Part shown: positions 9,645-19,251 of the stretch, piece after piece
Layout of the letters: each line of letters begins with the position of its first letter
Numbering within the stretch: the stretch's first letter is position 1
Assembly: GCF_001865575.2 (NCBI RefSeq)
Contig: NZ_CP017561.2
Coordinates: 2,914,001 to 2,978,000, forward strand
Source: Paraburkholderia sprentiae WSM5005
Lineage (GTDB): Bacteria > Pseudomonadota > Gammaproteobacteria > Burkholderiales > Burkholderiaceae
Direction: 5' to 3'
Length of the DNA: 64,000 bases
The notes under the pieces: model-generated
Database searches by the model: none
What the model saw: the letters and a program-made list of their open reading frames with translations, nothing else
Told to the model about the DNA's origin: nothing
Program-made: the position numbers and the translations under genes

Positions 9645-12600
9645 TCAATGCCCATCCTTGCCCGAGCCATTGCCATCCGACCCGTCGGCCGTGCCACCCG
9701 CCGCGCCGCCTTGCGGATCGTGCGGATGGTGCTGTTGGTAGTGGCGCAGCGCCTCATCCGGGTCTTCCTTCTCGCCGCCGAACTTCGCGCGAATCACGAC
9801 GAAGAACATCGGAATCATGAAGATGGCGAGGAAGGTCGCCGTCAACATCCCGCCGATCACGCCGGTACCGATCGCGTGCTGGCTGGCCGACCCCGCGCCG
9901 TTACTGATGGCGAGCGGCAACACGCCGAGAATGAACGCGAGCGAGGTCATCAGGATCGGACGCAACCGCAGACGCGCCGCTTCGAGCGCGGCCTCGACCG
10001 GCCCCATGCCTTCACCCTGCTGCAGTTCTCGCGCGAATTCCACGATCAGAATCGCGTTCTTCGCCGACAGACCGACCGTGGTCAGCAGACCCACCTGGAA
10101 GAACACGTCGTTCTCGAGCCCGCGCAGCGTCGCGGCCAGCAGCGCGCCGATTATGCCGAGCGGCACGACCATGATCACCGAGAACGGGATCGACCAGCTT
10201 TCATACAGCGCCGCGAGACACAGGAACACCACGAGGATCGAGATGCCATACAGAATCGGCGCCTGCGAACCCGACTGACGCTCCTGCAGCGACAGACCCG
10301 TCCACTCGTAGCCAATGCCCGCGGGCAGCTTCTTGACGATCGCTTCCATCGCCACCATCGCCTGACCGGTCGACTTGCCCGGCGCGGCCGCACCCTGGAT
10401 TTCCACCGACGAGATACCGTTGTAGCGCTCGAGCTTCGGCGAACCGAAGGTCCACTCGGTGCTGGCGAAGGATGAGAACGGCACCATCGCGCCCGCGCCG
10501 TTGCGCACGAACCAGGCATTCACGTCTTCCGGTTTCATCCGGAACGGTGCGTCGCCCTGCAGGTAAACTTTCTTGATACGGCCGTCCGTGTCGAGGAAGT
10601 TGTTCACGTACGACGAGGCCCAGGCGATCGAGAACGTCTGGTCGATCGAGGCAAGCGACACGCCGAGCGCCGAAGCCTTCTCGTGGTCGATGCTCACCTT
10701 GAACTGCGGCGTATCGTTCAGGCCGTTCGGACGCACCTGCGCGAGCGTCGGATCTTTCGCCGCCAGACCGAGCAGCATGTTGCGCGCTTCCATCAGCTTC
10801 GCGTGACCGAGACCCCCGCGGTCCTGCAGCTGGAAGTCGAAGCCCGCCGCGGTGCCGAGTTCGGGAATCGACGGCGGATTGACCGGATACACGACCGCGT
10901 TCTTGTAGCTGCTGAAGTGCATGAACAGACGCCCAACGAGTGCCTGCACTTTCTGGTCCGCGTGCTGACGCTGCGAGTAGTCCTTCATCCGCACGAACAC
11001 GAGACCCGCGTTCTGGCCGCGACCCGCGAAGCTGAAGCCGTTCACCGTGAAGGTCGATTCGACGATCGCCTTCTCGTCGTTCAGCAGATAGTCCGACACG
11101 TCCTTCAGCGCGCGGGCGGTGGTTTCCTGCGTCGAGCCCGATGGCGTTTGCACGAGCACGAACATCGTGCCCTGGTCTTCGTCCGGCAGGAACGACTTCG
11201 GCAGACGCACGAACAACAGGCCCACCGCAAAGATCACCACCATGTAGATGATGAGCCAGCGGCCCGAGCGCTTGATCACGTGGTGCACGCCAGAGTGGTA
11301 TTTGTCGCGGCTGGTGTTGAAGGTGCGGTTGAACCAGCCGAAGAAGCCGGTGGCTTTTTCGTGATGACCCTTCGGAATCGGCTTCAGGATCGTCGCGCAC
11401 AGCGCCGGCGTCAGAACCAGCGCGACGAGCACGGACAGCACCATCGCCGCGACGATCGTCAGCGAGAACTGCCGGTAAATCGCACCGACCGAGCCGCCCG
11501 AGAACGCCACCGGCACGAACACCGCCGACAGCACGAGCGCCACGCCAACGAGCGCGCCGGTGATCTGGTCCATCGCCTTGCGGGTTGCGTCGCGAGGCGA
11601 TAAGCCCTCCTCCTGCATCACCCGCTCGACGTTTTCCACCACCACGATTGCGTCGTCCACCAATAGGCCGATCGCGAGCACGAGACCGAACATCGACAGC
11701 ACGTTGATCGAGAAACCGACCACGCTCATGATCGCGAAGGTACCGAGCAGCACCACCGGCACCGCGATGGTCGGGATCAGCGTGGCGCGCAGGTTCTGCA
11801 GGAACAGGTACATGACGAGGAACACCAGCACGATACCTTCGAGCAGCGTCTTGACCACTTCCTCGATCGACAGGCGCACGAACGGCGTCGTGTCGTACGG
11901 GTACTGCACCACGAGACCGTGCGGGAAGTACTTCGACAGTTCGGCGATCTTCGTGCGCACCGCCTTCGCGGTGGCGAGCGCGTTCGCGCCTGTGGCGAGC
12001 TGGATACCGAAGCCTGCCGTCGGCTGACCGTTGTACTTGGTGTCGAAGTTGTAGTTTTCGCCGCCCAGTTCGACGCGCGCCACGTCGCGCAGACGCACCT
12101 GCGAGCCGTCCTGGTTCACCTTCAGCAGGATGTTGCCGAACTGCTCGGGCGTATTGAGCAGCGTGGCCTGCGTGATCGTGGCCTGCAGCACCTGCCCCGG
12201 CACCGACGGCGTACCGCCGAGCGAGCCGCCCGCAACCTGCACGTTCTGCGCCTGCAGCGCGGAGGAGACGTCGAGCGGCGTCAGGCCGAAGTTGTTCAGC
12301 TTGTTCGCGTCGAGCCAGATCCGCATCGCGTACTGCGAGCCGAACAGCGTCACCGTGCCCACGCCATCGATACGGCTGACCGGATCCTGAATGTTCGACG
12401 CCACGTAGTTCGCGAGGTCGTACTTGTTCATGCTGCCGTCGGTCGACACGAACGCCATCACCATCAGGAAGCTGCTGCTCGACTTCGTGACCCTGGTGCC
12501 GAGCTGCTGCACCGCTTGCGGAAGCAGTGGCGTGGCGAGCTGCAGCTTGTTCTGCACCTGCACCTGCGCGATGTCAGGGTTGGTGCCGGCCGCAAACGTC

Positions 12601-12875
12601 AGCGTGATGGTGGCCGTGCCCGAGTCGTCCGAGGTCGACGCGAGGTACAGCAGGTGGTCCAGACCGCTCATCTGCTGCTCGATCACCTGCGTGACGGTGT
12701 TTTCCACCGTCTTCGCAGAAGCACCCGGGTAGGTTGCGCTGATCTGGATCGACGGCGGCGCGATGGTCGGGTATTGCGCGATCGGCAGCGTGAACACCGA
12801 CGCGAGACCCGCGAGCATCAGGATGATGGCGATCACCCATGCAAAAATCGGGCGATCAATAAAGAACTTTGCCAT
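9645..12875 (-). CDS. bpeB: RND multidrug efflux permease (HAE1 family)
   Basis: Inner-membrane proton-driven drug exporter, 1076 aa, the AcrB/MexB type pump protein. N-terminus [17 protein letters not shown] is typical. Proton-relay residues are visible: the Asp pair in [14 protein letters not shown] (helix 4) and Lys in [13 protein letters not shown] (helix 10). Two large periplasmic loops separate helices 1-2 and 7-8. The C-terminus has a short His/Gly-rich tail ([13 protein letters not shown]). It sits 18 bp downstream of the adaptor gene and 1 nt from the outer-membrane factor. Homologues export macrolides, fluoroquinolones and aminoglycosides; the actual substrates here are not readable from sequence. 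Confidence 0.93.
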   Translation of the reverse strand: MAKFFIDRPIFAWVIAIILMLAGLASVFTLPIAQYPTIAPPSIQISATYPGASAKTVENTVTQVIEQQMSGLDHLLYLASTSDDSGTATITLTFAAGTNPDIAQVQVQNKLQLATPLLPQAVQQLGTRVTKSSSSFLMVMAFVSTDGSMNKYDLANYVASNIQDPVSRIDGVGTVTLFGSQYAMRIWLDANKLNNFGLTPLDVSSALQAQNVQVAGGSLGGTPSVPGQVLQATITQATLLNTPEQFGNILLKVNQDGSQVRLRDVARVELGGENYNFDTKYNGQPTAGFGIQLATGANALATAKAVRTKIAELSKYFPHGLVVQYPYDTTPFVRLSIEEVVKTLLEGIVLVFLVMYLFLQNLRATLIPTIAVPVVLLGTFAIMSVVGFSINVLSMFGLVLAIGLLVDDAIVVVENVERVMQEEGLSPRDATRKAMDQITGALVGVALVLSAVFVPVAFSGGSVGAIYRQFSLTIVAAMVLSVLVALVLTPALCATILKPIPKGHHEKATGFFGWFNRTFNTSRDKYHSGVHHVIKRSGRWLIIYMVVIFAVGLLFVRLPKSFLPDEDQGTMFVLVQTPSGSTQETTARALKDVSDYLLNDEKAIVESTFTVNGFSFAGRGQNAGLVFVRMKDYSQRQHADQKVQALVGRLFMHFSSYKNAVVYPVNPPSIPELGTAAGFDFQLQDRGGLGHAKLMEARNMLLGLAAKDPTLAQVRPNGLNDTPQFKVSIDHEKASALGVSLASIDQTFSIAWASSYVNNFLDTDGRIKKVYLQGDAPFRMKPEDVNAWFVRNGAGAMVPFSSFASTEWTFGSPKLERYNGISSVEIQGAAAPGKSTGQAMVAMEAIVKKLPAGIGYEWTGLSLQERQSGSQAPILYGISILVVFLCLAALYESWSIPFSVIMVVPLGIIGALLAATLRGLENDVFFQVGLLTTVGLSAKNAILIVEFARELQQGEGMGPVEAALEAARLRLRPILMTSLAFILGVLPLAISNGAGSASQHAIGTGVIGGMLTATFLAIFMIPMFFVVIRAKFGGEKEDPDEALRHYQQHHPHDPQGGAAGGTADGSDGNGSGKDGH

Positions 12876-12893
12876 GAAGCGGGCTCCCTGTTA

Positions 12894-14129
12894 TTACGCG
12901 CCCGAGGCGGCGGAGGCAGGCTGAGCCGCGGGTTGAGCCGCGGGTTGACCTGTCTGTGCGCCGCCCGCGACCGCGTCGGAAGCCGGGGCGCCGGGCAGCT
13001 GTGCCGCCACGGGCTTGACCTGCTGGCCGGGACGCGCCTTGTCGGTGCCCTGGACGATCACGCGGTCACCCGCTTTCAGTCCGTCCGACACCACCCAGTA
13101 CGAGCCGAAGGTGCCCGTGGTGACGAGCTGACGCAGCCCGACCTTGTTGTCGTTGTCGACGACGAGCGCGGTGGGTTGACCCTTCTGGTCGTGCGTGACG
13201 CCGACTTGCGGCACGATCAGCGCATTCTGGTTCACGCCCTCGTCGATCTTCGCGCGCACGAACATGCCCGGCAGCAGCACGTGGTTCGGGTTCTTGAAGA
13301 TCGCGCGCACCGTGACCGAGCCGGTGCCCGGGTCGACGGTCACGTCGGTGAACTGCAGCTTGCCCTTCTCGGGATAGACGCGACCGTCCTCCAGCACCAG
13401 CGTGACCTGCGCGGCGCCCGGGCCGCTCGTCTTCAGACGCCCTTCCTGCATATCGCGGCGCAGCTTCAGCCCCTCGAGACTCGATTGCGTGAGGTCGACG
13501 TAGACCGGGTCGAGCTGCTGGACCGTGGCCATCAGCGTGGCCGCGCTCTGCTGCACGAAGGCGCCCGGCGTGACCTGCGACACGCCGATCTGGCCGGTCA
13601 CGGGCGAGGTCACGTCGGTATAGCCGAGGTTGATCTGCGCGGTATCGACCGCGGCCTTGCCCGCGGCGACGTCGGCGGCGGCCTGGCCTTCGGCGGCGAC
13701 CGCGTTGTCGTAGTCCTGCTTGCTGACCGCGTTCGCCGCGACCAGCACCTTATAGCGATTGGCCTGCGCGGTGGTCGTCACCAGGTTCGCCTGCGCCTTC
13801 GCGAGCGATGCCTTCGCATTGTTCAACGACGCGATGTACGGCGCCGGATCGATTTTGTACAGACGCTGGCCGGCCTTGACCTCGCTACCCTCCGTGAACT
13901 CGCGGCGCAGCACGATGCCGTCGACCCGCGCGCGCACCTGCGCGACGAGGAAGGCACTGGTACGGCCAGGCAGTTCGGTGATGACGGGCACCGTCGTCGG
14001 CTGGAGGGTGACGACGCCGACTTCGGGCGTCTGTGGCGGCGGGGCAGATTGTTTTGGTCCGCACGCCGCCAGCAAAATGGCAGCCGTCGCGGCACTGATT
14101 AAGCGGAATGGAACCCGTTCGACGCGCAT
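12894..14129 (-). CDS. bpeA: RND efflux periplasmic adaptor (membrane fusion protein)
   Basis: AcrA/MexA-type adaptor lipoprotein, 411 aa. Signal ending LLAAC puts the lipidated Cys near residue 23. It then has lipoyl halves around a helical hairpin (about residues 60-220, Ala/Gln-rich coiled coil), a beta-barrel and a membrane-proximal domain. The C-terminal tail is low-complexity with PAAQ repeats. ATG 14129 follows AGAGG and gives a proper lipoprotein signal; the longer frame adds residues with no signal character. It is the first gene of the efflux operon, behind a leader of about 260 nt from the predicted promoter at 14398-14427. Confidence 0.93.
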   Translation of the reverse strand: MRVERVPFRLISAATAAILLAACGPKQSAPPPQTPEVGVVTLQPTTVPVITELPGRTSAFLVAQVRARVDGIVLRREFTEGSEVKAGQRLYKIDPAPYIASLNNAKASLAKAQANLVTTTAQANRYKVLVAANAVSKQDYDNAVAAEGQAAADVAAGKAAVDTAQINLGYTDVTSPVTGQIGVSQVTPGAFVQQSAATLMATVQQLDPVYVDLTQSSLEGLKLRRDMQEGRLKTSGPGAAQVTLVLEDGRVYPEKGKLQFTDVTVDPGTGSVTVRAIFKNPNHVLLPGMFVRAKIDEGVNQNALIVPQVGVTHDQKGQPTALVVDNDNKVGLRQLVTTGTFGSYWVVSDGLKAGDRVIVQGTDKARPGQQVKPVAAQLPGAPASDAVAGGAQTGQPAAQPAAQPASAASGA

Positions 14130-14397
14130 GGAGCGACCTCTGTCAAAGACTGAGTAATGAAAAAGTGCGCGCATCCCTACCCCCGGGGGACGACAGCGCA
14201 CACAGGCGTCTCGCGACGCTCAACCGGAAAGCCCATGAATGCAAACCTGCGCTTGCAGGGCACCTTGCTACGAACGCGCCGTACCGGGGAATGCCGCACA
14301 GTGCCGCCGTTTGACGGCTGCGGTAGCGCTTTCGAAAGGCAACAGTGACGGATATTAACCGGTCGTCACGGCTTGGGCTATCCGATCGTGGGGTGCT

Positions 14398-14427
14398 ATT
14401 ATATATACATTCATGAATGCATGTAAA
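14398..14427 (-). promoter_or_regulatory. bpeA: Predicted sigma-70 promoter of the bpeAB-oprB operon
   Basis: On the minus strand: TTTACA (-35, bases 14427-14422), an 18-bp spacer, and a perfect TATAAT (-10, bases 14403-14398). The operator 14402-14425 fills the spacer, so a bound repressor would block polymerase. Start of transcription is expected near 14391. Confidence 0.7.
14402..14425. promoter_or_regulatory. AcrR-like operator for the TetR repressor
   Basis: A 24-bp element with the perfect 12-bp palindrome CATTCATGAATG (14408-14419) in its centre and TATA/TGTA flanks. By my recollection of the E. coli acrAB operator it matches at about 20 of 24 positions. It lies between the -35 and -10 of the efflux promoter and 134 bp upstream of the divergent repressor gene. 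A second inverted repeat, GTAAA-N6-TTTAC, lies at 14423-14438. Confidence 0.75.
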
Positions 14428-14558
14428 AGTGCATTTACTTTTCCTGAACGGGCGGAGAGCGCAAATTCAGCCGCGATTCGCTTTGGAAGTAATCAAATTG
14501 TCATCGGACCGACTTAAAACCGCCGCATAAACCCGCGATCAGCGCAGGTCACACCAAT

Positions 14559-15203
14559 ATGGTCAGAAGAACCAAAGAAGAGGCGTTGGAGACACGCAAC
14601 CGGATTCTCGACGCGGCCGAACAGGTCTTTTTCGAGAAAGGCGTATCACGCACATCGCTGGCCGACATCGCGCAGGCCGCGGGGGTCACGCGCGGCGCCA
14701 TTTATTGGCATTTCGCGCACAAGAGCGAGCTCTTCACCGCCATGTTCGACCGCGTGCTGCTGCCGCTCGACGAACTGAAGGCGGCGTCGCTCGATCCCAA
14801 CGAAGCCGATCCGCTTGGGCGCCTCATGGAAATCTGCATGGTCTGCCTGCGTGATACCGCCAACGATCCGCGCCGCCGCCGCGTGTTCGACATTCTGTTT
14901 CTGAAGTGCGAGCTGGTCGAAGACATGGGGCCGGTGATGGAACGGTATCAGACCAACATGCGCGAGGGGCTCGCGAAGATTGCGGGCGGCCTGCGCAACG
15001 CGATCTCCAAAGGCCAGATGCCCGCCGATCTCGACACGAAGCTTGCCGCGGCGATGGTGCACGCGTTCGTCGGCGGCTCGTTGCGCGACATGCTGTTCTT
15101 GCCCGACGCGACCGACTTCGGCGCACACGCGCAGCGGATGGTGGAAGCGATGTTCGACGCCTTGCGCCTGAGTCCGGCGTTGCGCACGAGCGCGGCGGCG
15201 TAG
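14559..15203 (+). CDS. bpeR: TetR/AcrR family repressor of the divergent efflux operon
   Basis: Cytosolic repressor, 214 aa. The N-terminal helix-turn-helix (residues about 10-57; SLADIAQAAGVTRGAIYWHF) is very close to AcrR, TtgR and BpeR. The C-terminal domain is the TetR_C_2 ligand-binding type and in homologues binds hydrophobic pump substrates, which release the repressor from DNA. It is divergent from bpeAB-oprB with a 429-bp intergenic region holding the AcrR-like operator, so local repression of the pump is the obvious role. The start has only a weak AGG ribosome site, fitting low expression. Confidence 0.92.
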   Translation: MVRRTKEEALETRNRILDAAEQVFFEKGVSRTSLADIAQAAGVTRGAIYWHFAHKSELFTAMFDRVLLPLDELKAASLDPNEADPLGRLMEICMVCLRDTANDPRRRRVFDILFLKCELVEDMGPVMERYQTNMREGLAKIAGGLRNAISKGQMPADLDTKLAAAMVHAFVGGSLRDMLFLPDATDFGAHAQRMVEAMFDALRLSPALRTSAAA

Positions 15204-15233
15204 AAGGTGCGCAAAGGTTGCGGGTTGGGGAAG

Positions 15234-15259
15234 CGGGCGGCTCGGTGAACCGCCCGTTT
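15234..15259 (+). terminator. Probable terminator of the TetR gene
   Basis: CGGGCGG (15234-15240) pairs with CCGCCCG (15250-15256), loop of 9, followed by TTT. It lies 30 bp after the TetR stop. The T-run is short, so strength is uncertain. Confidence 0.5.
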
Positions 15260-15297
15260 CTGTTGGTCGACCGGATGATCCGCCCGCTGCATCGACT

Positions 15298-15936
15298 TCA
15301 GGCAACCGCGCGCCGCGCTCGTGCCGTCTGGTTCGACGCATAAATGTTGCCGCGCTCGAGCGGTGCACCGCTCTGCAGCGCCGCGATCCACTGATCGGTG
15401 CTCGCGACCGCCGCGAAGCGCGACTGCAGCACCACACTGAACACGCGATGAATCTCCTCCGCGCTCGCGAAGCCCGCGCTGTTTTCGTATGGCACCGAGC
15501 CGGTCGCGTCGTGCAGGAACTCGACCGCGAGCCCGGCATGCACGGCGTGGTTGATCGTCGATGCATCGCAGTTGTGGGTCATATACCCGGTGACGGTCAA
15601 CGTATCGATCCGCCGGGCGGCGAGCCAGTCGGCCAGATCGGTGCCTGCGAAGGCGCTCGGCAGCGACTTCTCGACGAAATGGTCATGAGCGCGCGAGCTC
15701 ACCACCGTGTGCAGTTCCACGCCCGCGCTGCCGCGCGCGAACAGCGGCGAGGTGGCGGGCGCGACGTTCTGCACGACCACGACCGGCACGTCGGCGGCGC
15801 GCGCCGCATCGATCGCACGGCCGATGTTGGCGAGCGACGTGCGCACGTCTGGAAATTCGATCGGCAGGTCGCCGCTCACGTATTCGTTCTGCACGTCGAT
15901 GACGATCAGCGCACGGCGCGGCGCGGGTGTGGTCAT
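15298..15936 (-). CDS. Cysteine hydrolase, isochorismatase-like
   Basis: Isochorismatase-superfamily amidohydrolase, 212 aa. The catalytic set is readable: Asp14 in VIDVQNEY, Lys90 in VEKSLPSAF and Cys123 in YMTHNCDAST. This family hydrolyses C-N bonds of small amides (nicotinamide, ureidoacrylate, others); the substrate here is not identifiable. ATG 15936 has an AAGGAG ribosome site, whereas the longer frame lacks one. It is divergent from a GlxA-type regulator 140 bp away, a common arrangement in this genus that suggests local control. Confidence 0.88.
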   Translation of the reverse strand: MTTPAPRRALIVIDVQNEYVSGDLPIEFPDVRTSLANIGRAIDAARAADVPVVVVQNVAPATSPLFARGSAGVELHTVVSSRAHDHFVEKSLPSAFAGTDLADWLAARRIDTLTVTGYMTHNCDASTINHAVHAGLAVEFLHDATGSVPYENSAGFASAEEIHRVFSVVLQSRFAAVASTDQWIAALQSGAPLERGNIYASNQTARARRAVA

Positions 15937-16076
15937 GGCAAGGCTCCTTGTCGGAAAAAACGGTCGGTGGCGTGAACGACAGCATTGTTGCTCCGCTGCC
16001 CGGCCACCGATAGCGACCCGAATGACAAGCTTCGCTAGAATCGGGCCATACTTCTTGCATTCATGAGACACCCGGC

Positions 16077-17072
16077 ATGGCCACCTTCGCATCTTCCGAC
16101 GATGTCTACGACCACGTGCCGCGCCACGTAGTCGCCGTCGTCGCGTTCGACGGCATCAGCCCGTTTCACCTGTCGGTGCCCTGTGTCGTGTTCGGCGAAG
16201 ACCGCAGGGGCGGCGGTGCTCCCGCTTTCGACTTCCGCGTCTGCGCCGCCGAAACGGGCACGCTCGCGACGACAGCGGGCTTCTCGATCGCGGTCACGCA
16301 CGGACTCGAAGCCCTCGCCGACGCGCAGACGATCATCGTGCCGAGCTGGCGCGATCCCGACGAAACGCCGCCCGCCGCGCTTCTCGACGCGCTGACGGCC
16401 GCGCATGCGCGCGGCGCCCTGCTCGTCGGCCTGTGCCTCGGCGCTTACGTGCTGGCCGCGGCGGGTCTCCTCGATGGACGGCCCGCTTCGACGCACTGGG
16501 CCTGGGCCGACGACTTCGCGCGCCGCTACCCGCGGGTGCGGCTCGACCCCGACGTACTGTACGTCGACGACGGCAACATGCTGACCTCGGCCGGCACAGC
16601 CGCCGGCCTCGACTGCTGCCTGCACGTGCTGCGCAACATCTGCGGCGCGCGCGTGGCGAATCAGATCGCGCGCCGGCTCGTCGTGTCGCCGCATCGCCAG
16701 GGTGGCCAGGCGCAATACGTGCAGCAGCCGATGCCGCCGAACCCGCGCGGCGACCGTCTGTCCGGCCTGCTCGACTGGGTGAGCGGCAACCTGGCCGCGC
16801 CGCATACGCTCGACGCGCTCGCCGCGCGCGCGCTGATGAGCCGCCGCACATTCACGCGACGCTTCCGGCTCGCGACCGGCACCACCGTGGGCGCGTGGCT
16901 GCTCTTGCAGCGGCTCTCGCGTGCGCAACAACTGCTGGAAAGCACCGACGAGTCGGTCGAAGCGATTGCAGCGAGCGCCGGATTCGGCTCGGCCGCATCG
17001 CTGCGGCAGCATTTCGCGGACGCGTTTCGGACGTCGCCGAGTGCGTGGCGGCGGGAGTTTCGGGGGGATTAG
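16077..17072 (+). CDS. GlxA/FtrA-type AraC family transcriptional regulator
   Basis: 331-aa regulator with an N-terminal DJ-1/PfpI (class I glutamine amidotransferase-like) domain, about residues 15-190, and a C-terminal AraC helix-turn-helix domain, about 225-325 (LDALAARALMSRRTFTRRF, then SVEAIAASAGFGSAASLRQHF). The Cys in VGLCLGAYVLA occupies the nucleophile-elbow position. In this family the DJ-1-like part is a sensor rather than an enzyme. Its divergent neighbour, the cysteine hydrolase, is the likely target. Confidence 0.9.
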   Translation: MATFASSDDVYDHVPRHVVAVVAFDGISPFHLSVPCVVFGEDRRGGGAPAFDFRVCAAETGTLATTAGFSIAVTHGLEALADAQTIIVPSWRDPDETPPAALLDALTAAHARGALLVGLCLGAYVLAAAGLLDGRPASTHWAWADDFARRYPRVRLDPDVLYVDDGNMLTSAGTAAGLDCCLHVLRNICGARVANQIARRLVVSPHRQGGQAQYVQQPMPPNPRGDRLSGLLDWVSGNLAAPHTLDALAARALMSRRTFTRRFRLATGTTVGAWLLLQRLSRAQQLLESTDESVEAIAASAGFGSAASLRQHFADAFRTSPSAWRREFRGD

Positions 17073-17178
17073 ATGGAGGCGGCGGGAGCACCGCTAATTC
17101 GTAGTGCGTCACCGAGATTTCGTAGTCGCACGGGCACGTCGGGCGTGTTTCACCAGACGCTGCGCGCAACTCCGCGCC

Positions 17179-17913
17179 TCAATGCTCGCTGAGCCAGCGT
17201 GCGATATACAACAACAGCGCGACCAGAAAAATCATTCCGGCCCACGCCCAGTACGGCACGACATGCTGACCGGGTTCTTGATGCGACACACCATGCGACC
17301 AGCTATGCGACGCGCTTGCCGCTCGTCCCGGCAGCGCATGGCTGTGCTCGATGCGCGCGCGCCGCGCGATGCCACCGAGCGTGATCGGCCGCAAAAACAC
17401 GTACTGCCGACGTGGCACCGTGCCACGCGCGCGGTTCGGTCCCTTGCCGTGCTTGGCGCGCACGACGGCGTCGAACTCGGCGAAAAAATCGTCGGCAAGC
17501 TGACGAAGCGCGTTCTCGAGTTGGCGCGTCGGCAGCTCGGCGAGCGGTCCCGACGACGTGGCCCACAACGTGTAATCGATACGCGTGCCGCGTTCCCGGC
17601 CATCGTCAGCGCGCAAACGCACTTCCATCTGACCGCGCAACGCGCCGATGCCCTCGGCCCGAGCCTTGAAGCTGACGGTGCGGCGCTGCGCGTCCGCCGG
17701 GCCGGAATCCTGGCCGGCGACGTGCGCGCGTGCTTCGTAACGCGCGCGCAACGGGCCGAGCGGCACGGTCACCGTCAGCGCGTATTCGCCGTGAGCGAGA
17801 CGCACGAACGACTCGCAGTTGTCGAGGCTGGCACGCAACAGCGCAAGGTCCTGCAACGCGTCCCAGACCTCGGACGGCGCCAGCGGAATCCGTAACGCGT
17901 CGTTCAGTTCCAT
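17179..17913 (-). CDS. CoxG/SRPBCC-family protein with C-terminal membrane anchor
   Basis: 244 aa. Residues 1 to about 150 form an SRPBCC (START-like) domain of the CoxG type: it begins MELNDALRIPLAPSEVWDALQD and includes LLRASLDNCES. A basic linker follows, and the last 25 residues (WAWAGMIFLVALLLYIARW) are a single membrane helix, so the protein is probably anchored to the inner membrane. In carboxydotrophs CoxG tethers CO dehydrogenase to the membrane, but no cox genes are near, so a CO role cannot be assumed. Start supported by AGGGGG upstream. Confidence 0.8.
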   Translation of the reverse strand: MELNDALRIPLAPSEVWDALQDLALLRASLDNCESFVRLAHGEYALTVTVPLGPLRARYEARAHVAGQDSGPADAQRRTVSFKARAEGIGALRGQMEVRLRADDGRERGTRIDYTLWATSSGPLAELPTRQLENALRQLADDFFAEFDAVVRAKHGKGPNRARGTVPRRQYVFLRPITLGGIARRARIEHSHALPGRAASASHSWSHGVSHQEPGQHVVPYWAWAGMIFLVALLLYIARWLSEH

Positions 17914-17946
17914 GACAACCCCCTGACGAACGCGCCGACTGCGGGA

Positions 17947-18327
17947 TCAGGACGTCTGATCGATGCGGTCGACGCGCGATGCGTAAAAAGCGAGATAGCC
18001 CTTGATGCGACCGACCTGCTCGAACGGCGCTTCGTAGCTCCATACCGCGTTCTCGACCACGCCATCTTCGGTGAGCAGGTGGAAGTAGGAGGCGTCACCC
18101 TTGAACGGGCAATGCGACGTGTGCGCCGAGCGTTCGAGCCGGGCCATGTTCACGTGCTCGCGCGGAAAATAGAACACGTCGGCCAAACCGGTCTCCGACA
18201 GCGTCAGCGCGGCCTGGGTGTCGGCCATCGTCACGCCACCGTGAATGACGCGCACGCGGTGGCCGTTCTCGCGGATCTCGATGGTATGGCCGTCCGGCCG
18301 TCCCGCAGATGTCGACGCATCGCTCAT
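17947..18327 (-). CDS. DUF427 domain-containing protein
   Basis: 126-aa cytosolic protein of the DUF427 family. Hallmarks are VYYFPREHV-type sequence (here VFYFPREHVNMARL) followed by TSHCPFKGDASYF, and VWSYEAPFEQVGRIKGYLAFY near the end. The family has no established biochemical function. It lies 33 bp upstream of the CoxG-like gene on the same strand and may be co-transcribed with it. Confidence 0.85.
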   Translation of the reverse strand: MSDASTSAGRPDGHTIEIRENGHRVRVIHGGVTMADTQAALTLSETGLADVFYFPREHVNMARLERSAHTSHCPFKGDASYFHLLTEDGVVENAVWSYEAPFEQVGRIKGYLAFYASRVDRIDQTS

Positions 18328-18384
18328 GTCCAGTCTCCGTGATGGGTTTGGCGCTGCACTGCCGGCTGTTGCCGCCGGAACGGC

Positions 18385-18409
18385 AAGCCACGGGTCATGC
18401 CCGTGGCTT
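18385..18409 (-). other. Strong hairpin without T-run, upstream of the DUF427 gene
   Basis: AAGCCACGGG (18385-18394) pairs perfectly with CCCGTGGCTT (18400-18409) around a 5-nt loop. It lies between the exported-protein gene and the DUF427 gene. No T-tract follows on the minus strand, so it may be a weak terminator or RNA-stabilising hairpin. Confidence 0.5.
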
Positions 18410-18476
18410 CATTATCGGCCAAACTTCGGCCGATTGTGCGAGCTTCCTGCGCGGCGGCGGACGGATCGACCCGTTA

Positions 18477-18971
18477 TTACTTCACGTTCCAGATGAACGC
18501 GGATTTGACGTTGCCGTGCGCCGGCACCGTAACCGAGCGGCTTTGCTCGCTGTCGTTGTATTTCGCGTGCACCGTGTAGCGGCCGGGGCTCAGGCGCACC
18601 AGCATGAACGGTCCGCGCGACGTCGTGTTCAGCACTTCGCCGTGATGCGCATCGTCGATACGCACGTGCACATCGGCGAGAAACTCGCCGTTCGGTCCGG
18701 TGAAGCGCAGCGTCAGTGGCCACTGGCTTTGCGCTTGTCGCAGCGCGCGCGATTCGTCGAGGCCGACGCCGCCCGATACATACGACACATCGCCCTGTTG
18801 CTGGACCTGCGGCAGACCGCCGCCATTGGTGTTGCCCGCGCTGGTGTTGTCGGTAGTCGAGCCGCCGGTCACGCCCGCCTGCTGCGCGTGCGCGCCGCCG
18901 GCCATTCCGAGCGTGAGCGCCGCGCACAGCGCGACGGCTACCAGCCTTTGCTGATTGCGTTGGATTTTCAT
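18477..18971 (-). CDS. Exported protein with carboxypeptidase-regulatory-like beta-sandwich
   Basis: 164 aa from ATG 18971, which follows AAGGAGAG. A clear Sec signal (LVAVALCAALTLGMAGGAHAQ, cleavage after AHA near residue 29) precedes a Gly/Thr/Asn-rich linker and then a domain of about 90 residues. That domain has the pattern of carboxypeptidase regulatory-like folds: GEFLADVHVRIDD, then LVRLSPGRYTVHAKY and a final VTVPAHGN. Probably periplasmic. Function unknown; such domains often bind other proteins or polysaccharide. A terminator separates it from the upstream degP gene, so it should have its own promoter. Confidence 0.75.
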   Translation of the reverse strand: MKIQRNQQRLVAVALCAALTLGMAGGAHAQQAGVTGGSTTDNTSAGNTNGGGLPQVQQQGDVSYVSGGVGLDESRALRQAQSQWPLTLRFTGPNGEFLADVHVRIDDAHHGEVLNTTSRGPFMLVRLSPGRYTVHAKYNDSEQSRSVTVPAHGNVKSAFIWNVK

Positions 18972-19153
18972 CGGTTCGCTCTCCTTGTTAAAGTCCTTGC
19001 CCAATCCGTGGACGGGCCAAACCAAGAGCCACGCAACTCATGTGCCATCCGTTCGATTGCGTCGACGGAGCACGCCCGACCATCGCGGCATCGATCCGCG
19101 GGGCGCGCCTCGGCCTGTCCGCCCAGCACGCGGCAGTACGGTTCCGACAGGCG

Positions 19154-19193
19154 AAAAAAAAGCCGGTCCTTGCAGTAAATGCAAAGGACCGGC
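19154..19193 (-). terminator. Intrinsic terminator of the DegP-type gene
   Basis: On the minus strand GCCGGTCCTTTGCA pairs with TGCAAGGACCGGC (one bulged T) around a TTTAC loop and is followed by eight T. It lies 60 bp after the protease stop codon. Confidence 0.92.
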
Positions 19194-19251
19194 AATCGCT
19201 ACTACAGCTCTAGCTGGGCGGGCGATCCGTCCGAACCGCCCGCATACTGGA

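Noticed and set aside
11919..14102. A 727-codon frame antisense to the RND permease and adaptor genes
   Set aside because: High-GC shadow. The opposite strand encodes intact RND proteins with all motifs, while this frame is Arg/His/Asp-rich with no domain.
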